Shown: in pieces, positions 40,806-48,369 of the stretch
How positions within the stretch are numbered: position 1 is the stretch's first letter
Layout of the letters: the number at the start of each line of letters is the position of its first letter
NCBI GenBank assembly: GCA_910574185.1
Contig: CAJSZQ010000001.1
Span: 124,001 to 188,000 of the forward strand
From: Lachnospiraceae bacterium
GTDB lineage: Bacteria > Bacillota > Clostridia > Lachnospirales > Lachnospiraceae
Direction of reading: 5' to 3'
DNA length: 64,000 nt
Position numbers and translations under genes: made by a program
Notes under the pieces: model-generated
What the model saw: only the letters and a program-made list of their open reading frames with translations
Database searches by the model: none
What the model was told of the DNA's origin: nothing

Positions 40806-41621
40806 ATTAAAAAACAAAACAAAGAATATTTCACAAGATTTCCTAATGAGTTTATCCAAGGAAATATCAAAACAAAATTTGGTATTAGTAGAAAATTCTA
40901 TATTACTTATATCTTAATTGACAAATATCGCTCCTATGAAGACTACAGTTGGATAACCATACGAAAAGTGCTTGAATTTTATGGGTATAAAACAACAAGT
41001 AGAAAGCCAAAAGCATTTAAAGAAATATTAGATGTATTGGAATATATGATAAATAACCAGATGATCGAAGTTAAACAAGACTTAGATTCATTATCTTATG
41101 ATACTGGCATCGAGATAAAAATTATTCCAAAAAATTTTGATTCAACAGAAAAATTTGCAAAACTTACATCTTCTCAGTTTGACACAATTATGATGGCTGA
41201 TAGTTCTTTGAATAGAGAAAATATACTTGTAGCATTTCTTTACATTAACTCATACATAGGTTGTCGTCCAAGGCAGAATGATGGATCTGAATATGAAAAC
41301 GCCAAAGATAATCCAGAGGCATTTTATAGAAGTATTAAACATATGGCTGAAGAATTATCTATGTCAAAAGATACCATTAACCAATGTATAGAATATTTAA
41401 CTAAACCATCAGATAATATATCTGCTCTCCTAATAAAAAGAGAAGTAGGTAGTGTACAACCAGATAAATCCAAGCCACCAAAAAATGTACCAAATATTTA
41501 TGTATTAAATAAAGAGGGATATAAACAGGAAATAGAATGGGCTTTGAACAAAATGATAGATTTATATAAAACAGAGGAATTTTATCCAACTAAAAGCGGA
41601 AATTACAGATTTGAAAAATAA
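40806..41621 (+). CDS. Rep-like/HTH protein with a probable ATT start
   Basis: The open frame reads KKQNKEYFTRFPNEFIQGNIKTKFG..., ISRKFYITYILIDKYRSYEDYSW, then helical text to PTKSGNYRFEK. The protein-like N-terminus has no ATG, GTG or TTG; the first such codon is a GTG at 40968, 54 codons later. An ATT at 40806 lies 9 nt behind AAAGGA and would give 271 residues. The replication-initiator type call rests on general layout (winged-helix-like N-terminus, ELSMSKDTINQCIEYL HTH near residue 180) and on upstream repeats. Moderate certainty only. Confidence 0.5.
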   Translation: MKKQNKEYFTRFPNEFIQGNIKTKFGISRKFYITYILIDKYRSYEDYSWITIRKVLEFYGYKTTSRKPKAFKEILDVLEYMINNQMIEVKQDLDSLSYDTGIEIKIIPKNFDSTEKFAKLTSSQFDTIMMADSSLNRENILVAFLYINSYIGCRPRQNDGSEYENAKDNPEAFYRSIKHMAEELSMSKDTINQCIEYLTKPSDNISALLIKREVGSVQPDKSKPPKNVPNIYVLNKEGYKQEIEWALNKMIDLYKTEEFYPTKSGNYRFEK

Positions 41622-41627
41622 GACAAA

Positions 41628-42209
41628 GTGAAGGAAAACGAAATTAGTACAGGAATATATAAGATAGCAAATTTAAAAAATGGAAAAGTATATATTGGTG
41701 AAAGTTTTGATATTGAAAGTCGTAGGACACAACACAAAAAAGACTTATTAAATAATTCACATATAAACAAATTATTGCAAAATGATTTTGGTGTTTATGG
41801 AAAGAAATATTTCAAATTTGAAATCTTACAGGAGTATTCAACTAAGAAACCGCTTGTTACACAAGCACATTTAATTTTATTGGAAGATGCTTGGATTAAG
41901 TTATATAAAGAAAGAAATATTGAATTGTATAATATTGAAAATTCTTTAGAAGAAATACTCAATGGAAACAAACTTTTACAGATTGCACCACGAATGGCTA
42001 CAAATATTTTAATTGGTCAAATACAAAAATATTGTTTTTGTTTTAATCATCAAACACACGAGTTTGAATTAGAAGAAGTCAATTCAATAAAAGCGTATTT
42101 ACAAAACAGTAAAGGGTTATCTGGAAGAAAAAATAAATTGATTGAAACTGAAATCAAAGAATACATAAAAGAAAATAAGTTAGAACAAAGTTTTTATAAT
42201 GTTATTTAA
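41628..42209 (+). CDS. GIY-YIG domain protein
   Basis: Up to 193 residues. GIYKIANLKNGKVYIGESFDIESRRTQHKKDL gives the GIY and YIG strands plus the conserved Arg; Glu follows in ILLEDAWIKLY near 87. The start is unclear: a GTG at 41628 lacks a ribosome site, whereas AAGGA at 41631-41635 is well placed for the ATT at 41643 (ATT-AGT-ACA-GGA). Probably a homing-type or element-associated nuclease. Confidence 0.75.
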   Translation: MKENEISTGIYKIANLKNGKVYIGESFDIESRRTQHKKDLLNNSHINKLLQNDFGVYGKKYFKFEILQEYSTKKPLVTQAHLILLEDAWIKLYKERNIELYNIENSLEEILNGNKLLQIAPRMATNILIGQIQKYCFCFNHQTHEFELEEVNSIKAYLQNSKGLSGRKNKLIETEIKEYIKENKLEQSFYNVI

Positions 42210-42269
42210 ATGTTAATTCGAGGGGATTTTCCTTGAAAAATAAGGATTTATTGAGTTGGTTTTTAGAAA

Positions 42270-43475
42270 TTACACCACTTTTACACCAATTCGATGGCCG
42301 AAGCCTTCTTCAGATTCTTCGGCTTCAAATTTGCCCATCTCGGATATGAGCGTATCTTCCGTCACATGGCAATATAGGTTCATTGTGATGTTGACACTCG
42401 AATGTCCTAAAATAACCTGCACTGTTTTGGGGTTCATACCACGCTCAATACATCTGGTTGCAAACGTATGCCTGAGCGTGTGCGGGGTCAATGGTTTGAA
42501 GTTTTCATGTTCTTCAGCTATTCGGTCTGAAATAATTTTCATAACCAGATCCGTGTCGGTCTGGCTGACAGGGGCGTTTCTCGTGGTAACAAATACCAAA
42601 TCCTTGAATTCCTCCGATGCCTTTTTACCTTTAGCCTCAATTCCAGCTTTCCAGAGTTTCTGTCTTTTTAAAATTTGATATGCTTTCAGAGTCATAGGTA
42701 TTTTTCGTTTTCCCTTTTCCGTTTTCGGCTCATGGAATTCGTTGATTTTCTTTCCGTACTTAGGGTTCTGTTCGTCCTTACAGGTTACATAGACCAAAGT
42801 ACGATTCACATAAATTGTACGGTTCTCAAAATCAACATCTGACCATTTCAGGCCTAAAAGTTCTCCGATCCGCATACCTGTTTCAAGAGCAAGGCTGAAT
42901 GTATTGAAATATCGGTATCCCTGTGCAACTTCCAAAAATATATCTGTTTCCTCAATAGTCAGCACTCTCGGCTCTTCGGGATTACCATCCTTACTCACAA
43001 CCGTATTCACCTGCATTGGTATGTTCTTCAGTACGAGCTCCGCATCTATCGCCTTGTTATACATATCAATGAGAATACGCCGTGTGTCTTTTCTGGACAT
43101 ATCCGTTTTCAATTCGTTAAAAGCCTGCTGCATGATAATAAGATTGATGTTGTTCAGCTTCCGCCATCCAAGGCTTTCACGGATACGGTTATATGAGTGC
43201 GTATAATTGGCTCTGGTAGTATTCCTGCAATTCTTCTTACAGGTATCCATCCAGACATCAAACCATTCATCCAGCGTCATATCCGAGGAAACCACATTCA
43301 GCTTCTTCTCATCCTCATACTGCTCATTGCGGAGCTTCTGACGAATTTCACTCAATGTTTTTGCGTAAATGGTCTGCCGTTTCCCAAAACGGTTCATAAA
43401 CCTTGCCTGGTAACGACCGTCTTTACGCTGTGTTATTCCTTGCCCTAATTCTTTTCCTGCCAATGATTTTCCCAT
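42270..43475 (-). CDS. int: Phage/ICE tyrosine integrase
   Basis: 401 residues from ATG 43475 (GGAAAGGA upstream). Arm-binding N-terminus (DGRYQARFMNRFGKRQ), SAM-like core-binding domain near 65-165, then the catalytic domain: ETGMRIGELLGLKWSDVD (first Arg), HTLRHTFATR (H-x-x-R), GHSSVNITMNLYCHV (His and nucleophile Tyr). All catalytic residues are present. It is more GC-rich than the DNA to its left and lies at the left edge of the phage-like region, with the excisionase-like gene just upstream. Confidence 0.95.
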   Translation of the reverse strand: MGKSLAGKELGQGITQRKDGRYQARFMNRFGKRQTIYAKTLSEIRQKLRNEQYEDEKKLNVVSSDMTLDEWFDVWMDTCKKNCRNTTRANYTHSYNRIRESLGWRKLNNINLIIMQQAFNELKTDMSRKDTRRILIDMYNKAIDAELVLKNIPMQVNTVVSKDGNPEEPRVLTIEETDIFLEVAQGYRYFNTFSLALETGMRIGELLGLKWSDVDFENRTIYVNRTLVYVTCKDEQNPKYGKKINEFHEPKTEKGKRKIPMTLKAYQILKRQKLWKAGIEAKGKKASEEFKDLVFVTTRNAPVSQTDTDLVMKIISDRIAEEHENFKPLTPHTLRHTFATRCIERGMNPKTVQVILGHSSVNITMNLYCHVTEDTLISEMGKFEAEESEEGFGHRIGVKVV

Positions 43476-43565
43476 TAGAATCCTTTCCATAGACTAAATG
43501 GGAATCCCAGATGTTTACCTTTAACAGTATAACAAACCGATTCCCACTTTACAATCACAAAATAA

Positions 43566-43766
43566 CTATATAACGGATTTTTCAATCCATGTGTCTAATT
43601 TTTTCTTGTCAGCATACCATCTGTTGCCTATCTGTACGCCAAACCCATTATTACCTCGTAGTAGTTCTCGTGCTTTTGTTTGTCCTATTCCGAGATAGAT
43701 ACAAACCTCTTTTACCGTTAATAATCTTTTAACCCCAATAGCCTGTAATTTATCCATATTTTCCAA
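43566..43766 (-). CDS. Excisionase-like HTH protein
   Basis: 66 residues: LLTVKEVCIYLGIGQTKARELLRGNNGFGVQIGNRWYADKKKLDTWIEKS. A MerR/excisionase-type winged helix as in Tn916 Xis. Position beside the integrase supports a role in excision. Confidence 0.8.
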   Translation of the reverse strand: MENMDKLQAIGVKRLLTVKEVCIYLGIGQTKARELLRGNNGFGVQIGNRWYADKKKLDTWIEKSVI

Positions 43767-43892
43767 GTCTCATCCTCCCGTCTTAATATCTTCAGGTTTC
43801 ATGATACTTGTTGCGACTGTAACCCGGATACGGAAATTCTAATAAAGAAAAAATTAAAATAAAATGTAGAAAGTGCGTTAGATAATTGATAT

Positions 43893-43941
43893 GAAAAAAG
43901 CGCAGAAATAACATACAAATGATGTACATTACTCCTGCGCC
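43893..43941 (-). terminator. Terminator of the phage late operon
   Basis: On the minus strand GCGCAG pairs with CTGCGC, with an inner GTACA-N6-GTATG-type stem, followed by TTTTTT. It lies after the holin gene. Confidence 0.8.
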
Positions 43942-43969
43942 CCGTTCAGATTGCTCGTATCAGTTAATG

Positions 43970-44182
43970 TCATTTGACATCGGATGTCTTGTTGTACTGT
44001 GCCGCACTGATCCCCAGAATCACGCCCAGGAACGTGTCCACTGCCGTGATGGTACCCACCACCTGCTCACCGTAAGGCAGCCCCCAAATTCCGGCCAGAG
44101 CAAAATATAATGTACCTGCAGCCGGAAGGAGATACTGTGCGATCCATTTCAAAGTGTCATAGGTTTTGTTACTCATCTTCAT
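43970..44182 (-). CDS. Phage holin (r1t-like)
   Basis: 70 residues with two membrane spans (YLLPAAGTLYFALAGIWGLP and VVGTITAVDTFLGVILGISAA), opening KTYDTLKWIAQ. It matches the small holins of Firmicutes siphophages, which form membrane lesions for lysin release. It overlaps the preceding 111-aa gene by 14 bp. Confidence 0.85.
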   Translation of the reverse strand: MKMSNKTYDTLKWIAQYLLPAAGTLYFALAGIWGLPYGEQVVGTITAVDTFLGVILGISAAQYNKTSDVK

Positions 44183-44504
44183 GATTAGGTTCCTCCTTGT
44201 ATTGTGATTTGTGTATAGGTAATTTGTTTACCTCGTTCATGATACGTTTCGCGGAGCCGTTCCCGCCCATCTTTTCATACGGCTTATAGAGATACTCGTA
44301 TAGGTTCTCATATTCATCGGACGTAATCCACCCTCGGTCGATATATGACATTCCCAGATACATGATCCGATCATGTCCCAAACCTATCAGCATCTCAGTC
44401 TTTACGTCTTTTTTCTCTGCTCTTTTGGCGATATAAGCCCACAGCCCAGAAGACGCAAGAACTGAGCTAAAAACTGTAATGATTACCTGCATCCAGACAT
44501 CCAT
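44169..44504 (-). CDS. Phage membrane protein near holin
   Basis: 111 residues: one N-terminal membrane span (VIITVFSSVLASSGLWAYIAK), then a cytosolic part (LGHDRIMYLGMSYIDRGWITSDEYENLYEYLYKPYEKMGGNG). Frequent beside holins in Clostridia phages; a second holin or regulator of lysis is likely. Confidence 0.7.
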   Translation of the reverse strand: MDVWMQVIITVFSSVLASSGLWAYIAKRAEKKDVKTEMLIGLGHDRIMYLGMSYIDRGWITSDEYENLYEYLYKPYEKMGGNGSAKRIMNEVNKLPIHKSQYKEEPNHEDE

Positions 44505-44556
44505 TCCATAACCTCCTTCAGTTTTTTATGGTAGCTCATCCACCTGTTTGTGTTAC

Positions 44557-45756
44557 TTAAGCAGCTGCTTTGTCTGTCATGATCATTTTCTTCTTTATGA
44601 TCGTAATCTTTTTGCTGAACAGCTCTTCGTACAGACTGATCAGGTTTTGCCGCTGCTGTCTTGACAATAATTTATAAAAGCTGCCCATCCAACCACGGAA
44701 CATGTTCTCCACATTTTCATATGGGATTTCTCCTTCCTGAACTTTTACAGCCAGCTTTTTCAGTTTCCTCCTCATGGTTGTGACACGAGTCGGATTGATC
44801 CGCTTAATGATTTTGCCATCCTTTGTGAGACTGTAGCGGATCTGCAAATATTTATAAGTACTCGAAATCTTCACAATCCGGGTCTTCTTCATGTTGATAT
44901 GAATACCAAGCTCTTTTGCAATCACACAAATATTTTCCAGCAAATCCTGTAACTCTTCCTTGCTGGGGCTCATGATGTACCAATCATCCATATACCGACC
45001 GTAAAATTTCTGACTTCTCACATATTTCACATAATTGTCAATTCGGTATGGGTAATAGATGCCAATAATCTGAGACAGCTGGTCGCCAATATTGACAGAC
45101 TTATACATCCACTTTTCGCCTGTCAGTAGGTTCTTTGGAATCTCTCGATAGTCAAGCTTGTTGAATGTATCCTCCATGCAGGAAGCGTATTCTTCGTCCG
45201 ACATGTAAGAAACATCAATCTTGAACCCATCAAATATAAGAGTCAGCAGCCAGTCAATGAATTCGTCATCATCAAACAGCTTAAGCAACTCTCTTTTGGC
45301 TATTTCATGTATGATGTTGTCGTAGAACTTGGAAAAATCCCCGAATAATATCCATCCCTCGTTACCATGCAACTTATAGTAACGGCGGAGATGAACCTCG
45401 AAACGATCCCTTTGATGCGAAATGCCTCTGTCCTTGATGGAAGCGCCGTTGTCATAAATGATATGCTTACGGACTTCCGGGAGAAGAACCTCATCGCATA
45501 AGACGTGCCGTACAATCCGGTCACGGATACGAATGCTCGTAATAGGCCTGACCCGGCCTCTTTCGGACAGCGAGAACTCCTCAGTCGGTCCATTTTGAAG
45601 TGTACGGTTGAGAAGGTCATCCTGTATGGCAATAAGATACCGCAGGAAGTTTATCATGAACTTCTGGGTAGTCTCCTTCCATTTGCTGCCCTTAATCGAG
45701 GCCTTGTAAGCCTTATACAAGTTGTTAGCGTCACAGACTATCTCCTCATACGTCAT
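44557..45756 (-). CDS. DGR reverse transcriptase
   Basis: 399 residues from the ATG at 45756. Reverse transcriptase fingers and palm are clear: RVRPITSIRIRDRIVRHVL near residue 67, WILFGDFSKFYDNI near 132 (catalytic Asp), GDQLSQIIGIYYPYRID near 221 with the SQ typical of DGR enzymes in place of the retroviral motif, and FYGRYMDDWYIM near 250 (YMDD catalytic pair). It copies template RNA with errors at adenines. It is encoded directly after the template repeat, in the order Avd-TR-RT. Confidence 0.92.
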   Translation of the reverse strand: MTYEEIVCDANNLYKAYKASIKGSKWKETTQKFMINFLRYLIAIQDDLLNRTLQNGPTEEFSLSERGRVRPITSIRIRDRIVRHVLCDEVLLPEVRKHIIYDNGASIKDRGISHQRDRFEVHLRRYYKLHGNEGWILFGDFSKFYDNIIHEIAKRELLKLFDDDEFIDWLLTLIFDGFKIDVSYMSDEEYASCMEDTFNKLDYREIPKNLLTGEKWMYKSVNIGDQLSQIIGIYYPYRIDNYVKYVRSQKFYGRYMDDWYIMSPSKEELQDLLENICVIAKELGIHINMKKTRIVKISSTYKYLQIRYSLTKDGKIIKRINPTRVTTMRRKLKKLAVKVQEGEIPYENVENMFRGWMGSFYKLLSRQQRQNLISLYEELFSKKITIIKKKMIMTDKAAA

Positions 45757-45867
45757 AAGATTATTCACCGTTATAGCAATACTTACCGTAGTAAATTGCG
45801 TCCGGCTTTGCTATTTATCCTTGATGGAAAGGACAACATCTCCTTCTCTGTTGGTTAGGCAGAGAAT

Positions 45868-45956
45868 CCGGACGAACCCCATTAGAGTTCGACGCGTTGT
45901 TGTAGTTCGTATTGCCATTGTTGTTCACATTAGCGAAATTCGTCCCAGAAACGACG
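45868..45956 (-). repeat. DGR template repeat (TR)
   Basis: 89 bp between the Avd-like and reverse transcriptase genes. It aligns without gaps to 47038-47126. In the coding orientation it is rich in AAC/AAT codons (NFANVNNNGNTNYNNASNSNG), the signature of a template tuned for adenine mutagenesis. Confidence 0.95.
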
Positions 45957-45961
45957 CAAAA

Positions 45962-46456
45962 TTAGATGTTACCCTGCTGCACGTATGACTTAATTTTGTT
46001 GTCCCGCTGACGCCACTTCTTTATCAAACCGATTTCTCGGTCGATAGCTTTTACATACCTGCCATAAACATTCAGGTCCACCTCAAAGGTTTCCACAACA
46101 CGCTGCAGTTCCTTGATGATCTGCTCGCAGTTCACGATGGCTGAGGACTGGTAATCTCGCCGCGTTTCATATTCCCTCATGGTAGTCGGATAGATGCTGT
46201 TGGCAGCTCTGACATTATTGGTCATGAGCGTTGCCAGATGATCGATTTCCTTTTTATGAGTCTGCATCAGATAACGATATTTACTGAAATCCTCAACGTC
46301 ATCTTTTCCATAGGCATAACGAAGCTGGACGAAATGTTCCAAATCTTTTACTCCAAAGTTTCTCTGCATGAATTCCCGCAGCATGTTGTGTAATTCCGTC
46401 GAGAACGTGATAGGCTCAAACTTTGACTCTGTCCGGTCACTTACCAGGACACTCAT
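45962..46456 (-). CDS. Avd-like DGR accessory protein
   Basis: 164 residues from ATG 46456 (ATGA overlap with the XkdX stop). Almost all helix: ELHNMLREFMQRNFG, KKEIDHLATLMTNNVRAANSIYP, IVNCEQIIKELQRVVETF, VKAIDREIGLIKKWRQRDNKIKSY, with a basic end. Avd proteins are four-helix bundles that bind the reverse transcriptase and template RNA. The call is based on position and shape; it is longer than the 128-aa Bordetella phage Avd. Confidence 0.75.
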   Translation of the reverse strand: MSVLVSDRTESKFEPITFSTELHNMLREFMQRNFGVKDLEHFVQLRYAYGKDDVEDFSKYRYLMQTHKKEIDHLATLMTNNVRAANSIYPTTMREYETRRDYQSSAIVNCEQIIKELQRVVETFEVDLNVYGRYVKAIDREIGLIKKWRQRDNKIKSYVQQGNI

Positions 46457-46596
46457 CAATACTCCTTGCCGGCGATTTCCTGGAATTCCGCCTCAGTAAT
46501 CCAGCCCATCTTTACGGCGTTACGGACGCGGGTCTCGTCCCACATCTTCATATCATAGTAACGCTTTACTTTCTGGTAATTCTTGCTATGTTCCAT
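46456..46596 (-). CDS. XkdX-family phage protein
   Basis: 46 residues: KRYYDMKMWDETRVRNAVKMGWITEAEFQEIAGKEY, the short XkdX pattern found beside tail fibre genes. GGAGG precedes ATG 46596. Function unknown. Confidence 0.85.
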   Translation of the reverse strand: MEHSKNYQKVKRYYDMKMWDETRVRNAVKMGWITEAEFQEIAGKEY

Positions 46597-46627
46597 GGTG
46601 TTCCTCCTTCTTTCAGTCTTCTTTCTC

Positions 46628-46936
46628 TTAGATCTCCACGCCGGCCATCATTGCGACATACTCGATATCGGACTGCATTTTGATTTTTTCCAATTCCGCT
46701 GATGAGAGATCGCGCAGAACGAACCAGTAATCTTCCCCGACAGGAGTAATCTGAACCAGCTCCATGTTCTCATGAATTTCTTCGTTTTCCCCATCGCTAA
46801 TGGTTATAGGAGAGCAGTTTCCCTCAAAACTCATTGCATCAATGGGTGTTCTGGAAATGAAGTTGTTTCCGTTGATTCTAAGATTTCCGATCTCAGTTCC
46901 GTCAGCAAGGGTTATCTTATAGATTTTCTCATCCAT
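46628..46936 (-). CDS. Phage hypothetical protein (102 aa)
   Basis: 102 residues from ATG 46936 behind GAAAGGA: MDEKIYKITLADGTEIGNLRINGNNFISR..., WFVLRDLSSAELEKIKMQSDIEYVAMMAGVEI. Beta sandwich then a helix. Commonly placed before XkdX in Clostridia phages; function unknown. Confidence 0.65.
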   Translation of the reverse strand: MDEKIYKITLADGTEIGNLRINGNNFISRTPIDAMSFEGNCSPITISDGENEEIHENMELVQITPVGEDYWFVLRDLSSAELEKIKMQSDIEYVAMMAGVEI

Positions 46937-46993
46937 TTCTATCGTTCCTTTCTTTTTTAACATGGTTTTCAGTTACCTGCATATGGTTTCGGC

Positions 46994-47010
46994 CGGGGCA
47001 CAAGGCCCCC
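46994..47010 (-). promoter_or_regulatory. Hairpin downstream of VR (possible homing element)
   Basis: On the coding strand GGGGC-CTTGT-GCCCC, about 28 bp past the end of the variable repeat and 8 bp past the stop codon. In known DGRs a hairpin or cruciform at this position helps retrohoming. Confidence 0.5.
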
Positions 47011-47017
47011 ATATTAT

Positions 47018-47998
47018 CTAACCAACAACACCGAAGACCGGACGAACCCCATAAGAGGACGACGCGCCGCCGGAGTTCGCATGGCCACCGCTGGCCACAC
47101 AAGCGAAACGCGTCCCAGAAACGACGTCTCTCAGCCACTGATTTTCTCTGTGAGGGTTGATGTACCTCGGATGCGCAGCCATGAGCGCAAGCTGAGTCTT
47201 GTCGATTGTGTAACGGTTTGGCACGAAAGATCCGTCTCCTGCCGGAGTAAACACGAGGCTGCCATACATCATGATCTCATTAGGCAGTTCAACCTTGGAA
47301 TCGTACCAGGCGCCTGCGGACGGATAGCCATTGCTCACGGCATTCGTCAGATACTCACGATGCTTCAAAATTGCGGTCTCGCCAAATGCGGCATACACCA
47401 GGGTCTTGGCATTTTCCAGATTCTCCGTGTACATCTTAGAGCCAACATAGCCGCCAGTCGTGATGTTCGTCTCGTTCATCTGCGCTGTGTACAGCTGGGA
47501 ATCGGGCATAACTACCAGATGATGGGTCGTGCAAGCCGTATCACCGCTATTCCACCAGTAATCCATGTCCACGATTCTCCAGACTCTACCGCCGATCTCC
47601 CAGTAATCACCCAGGAAGAACCCCTTGAATGTGCCGTTAGCAATGTTGGTCTTCTGTTCGGAAGTCAGAGCCGCTCCCAGATTCTTGCCGCGGAACGTGT
47701 TCTTACGAACCTCCAAAGGGGCGCAGGCATCCAGAATAGCCCACAAAGCGTCATCCACTGTGATCCCCTTGTTTCCTGCGGATGTGTTGACCATAAGCTT
47801 GTCTGTCTTAGCGACAGCCGTAGACTGAGTCAGATCGGCCACGTTCATCACTGTTAAGTAATCCTTAGCGTTGCCTGCCTCAGCCAGAGCTTTCAGCAAG
47901 TCTTTTGCCAAAATTGTCTTTGTGCCGCCAGCGCCGTCTACCAAAAGAACGTTATCCGCCGACAGAGTTGAGACTAAAGCATAATCCGTAATTTTCAT
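47018..47998 (-). CDS. DGR variable protein (phage receptor-binding type)
   Basis: 326 residues. Residues 1-90 look like a tail-attached domain (DYALVSTLSADNVLLVDGAGG). Residues 120-326 form a C-type-lectin-like domain: WEIGGRVWRIVDMDYWWNSGD near 133, PNEIMMYGSLVF near 238, and the final RFACVASGGHANSGGASSSYGVRPVFGVVG, where the variable residues lie on the expected ligand-binding surface. Template Asn/Tyr codons are replaced here by Arg, Cys, Ala, Ser, Gly, His and Tyr. It presumably binds host surface molecules. Confidence 0.9.
   Translation of the reverse strand: MKITDYALVSTLSADNVLLVDGAGGTKTILAKDLLKALAEAGNAKDYLTVMNVADLTQSTAVAKTDKLMVNTSAGNKGITVDDALWAILDACAPLEVRKNTFRGKNLGAALTSEQKTNIANGTFKGFFLGDYWEIGGRVWRIVDMDYWWNSGDTACTTHHLVVMPDSQLYTAQMNETNITTGGYVGSKMYTENLENAKTLVYAAFGETAILKHREYLTNAVSNGYPSAGAWYDSKVELPNEIMMYGSLVFTPAGDGSFVPNRYTIDKTQLALMAAHPRYINPHRENQWLRDVVSGTRFACVASGGHANSGGASSSYGVRPVFGVVG
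47038..47126 (-). repeat. DGR variable repeat (VR)
   Basis: 89 bp at the 3' end of the variable protein gene. Against the template it has 19 substitutions, all at template adenines (coding strand) out of 25 such positions, and none at the other 64. This is the mark of adenine-specific retrohoming. Confidence 0.97.
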
Positions 47999-48021
47999 GT
48001 TTCGTTTACCTCCTAATGGTT

Positions 48022-48354
48022 TTATTTTTTTACAAATACAGCCAGAGAACGGATCGGATTATTTCCGCTATCAAGTATTTGTTCTGTGGAATAGCCCCGA
48101 GTGTCAAATTTTCGGTCATTGCTGTCCTTGACATCATCCCTCTCGGAGTCGAGGAGAACATATCTCCCCTTGTTACCGTTGTGGTTATCTCTTAGCCAAC
48201 TGTCTACCTGGAAGCTATCAGGAATACCCTCCAAGAATTTCGCCAGCAGTCCGTTGTATTCTCTGCTTTGCAACGGATCGCCGACATTGTCCTGTACCGA
48301 CTCTTTTTTTGAGTCCAAAATGGTTTGCAGATACACAAATGTATTGTCGAACAT
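48022..48354 (-). CDS. Phage tail-region hypothetical protein
   Basis: 110 residues: MFDNTFVYLQTILDSKKESVQDNVGDPLQSREYN..., WLRDNHNGNKGRYVLLDSERDDVKD. Soluble, acidic. It lies between the repeat-rich fibre protein and the variable protein, perhaps an adaptor or chaperone. Not recognised. Confidence 0.6.
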   Translation of the reverse strand: MFDNTFVYLQTILDSKKESVQDNVGDPLQSREYNGLLAKFLEGIPDSFQVDSWLRDNHNGNKGRYVLLDSERDDVKDSNDRKFDTRGYSTEQILDSGNNPIRSLAVFVKK

Positions 48355-48369
48355 AGCAGCCTCCTTTCA

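Noticed and set aside
29075-42250. AAATCCTTATTTT at 29.08 kb (plus) and at 42.24 kb (minus) as attachment core repeats
   Set aside because: They are inverted relative to each other and only 13 AT-rich bases long, so chance is likely.
47081-47857. 258-codon plus-strand frame opposite the DGR variable protein
   Set aside because: Antisense shadow; the minus-strand gene has the domain match, ribosome site and VR.
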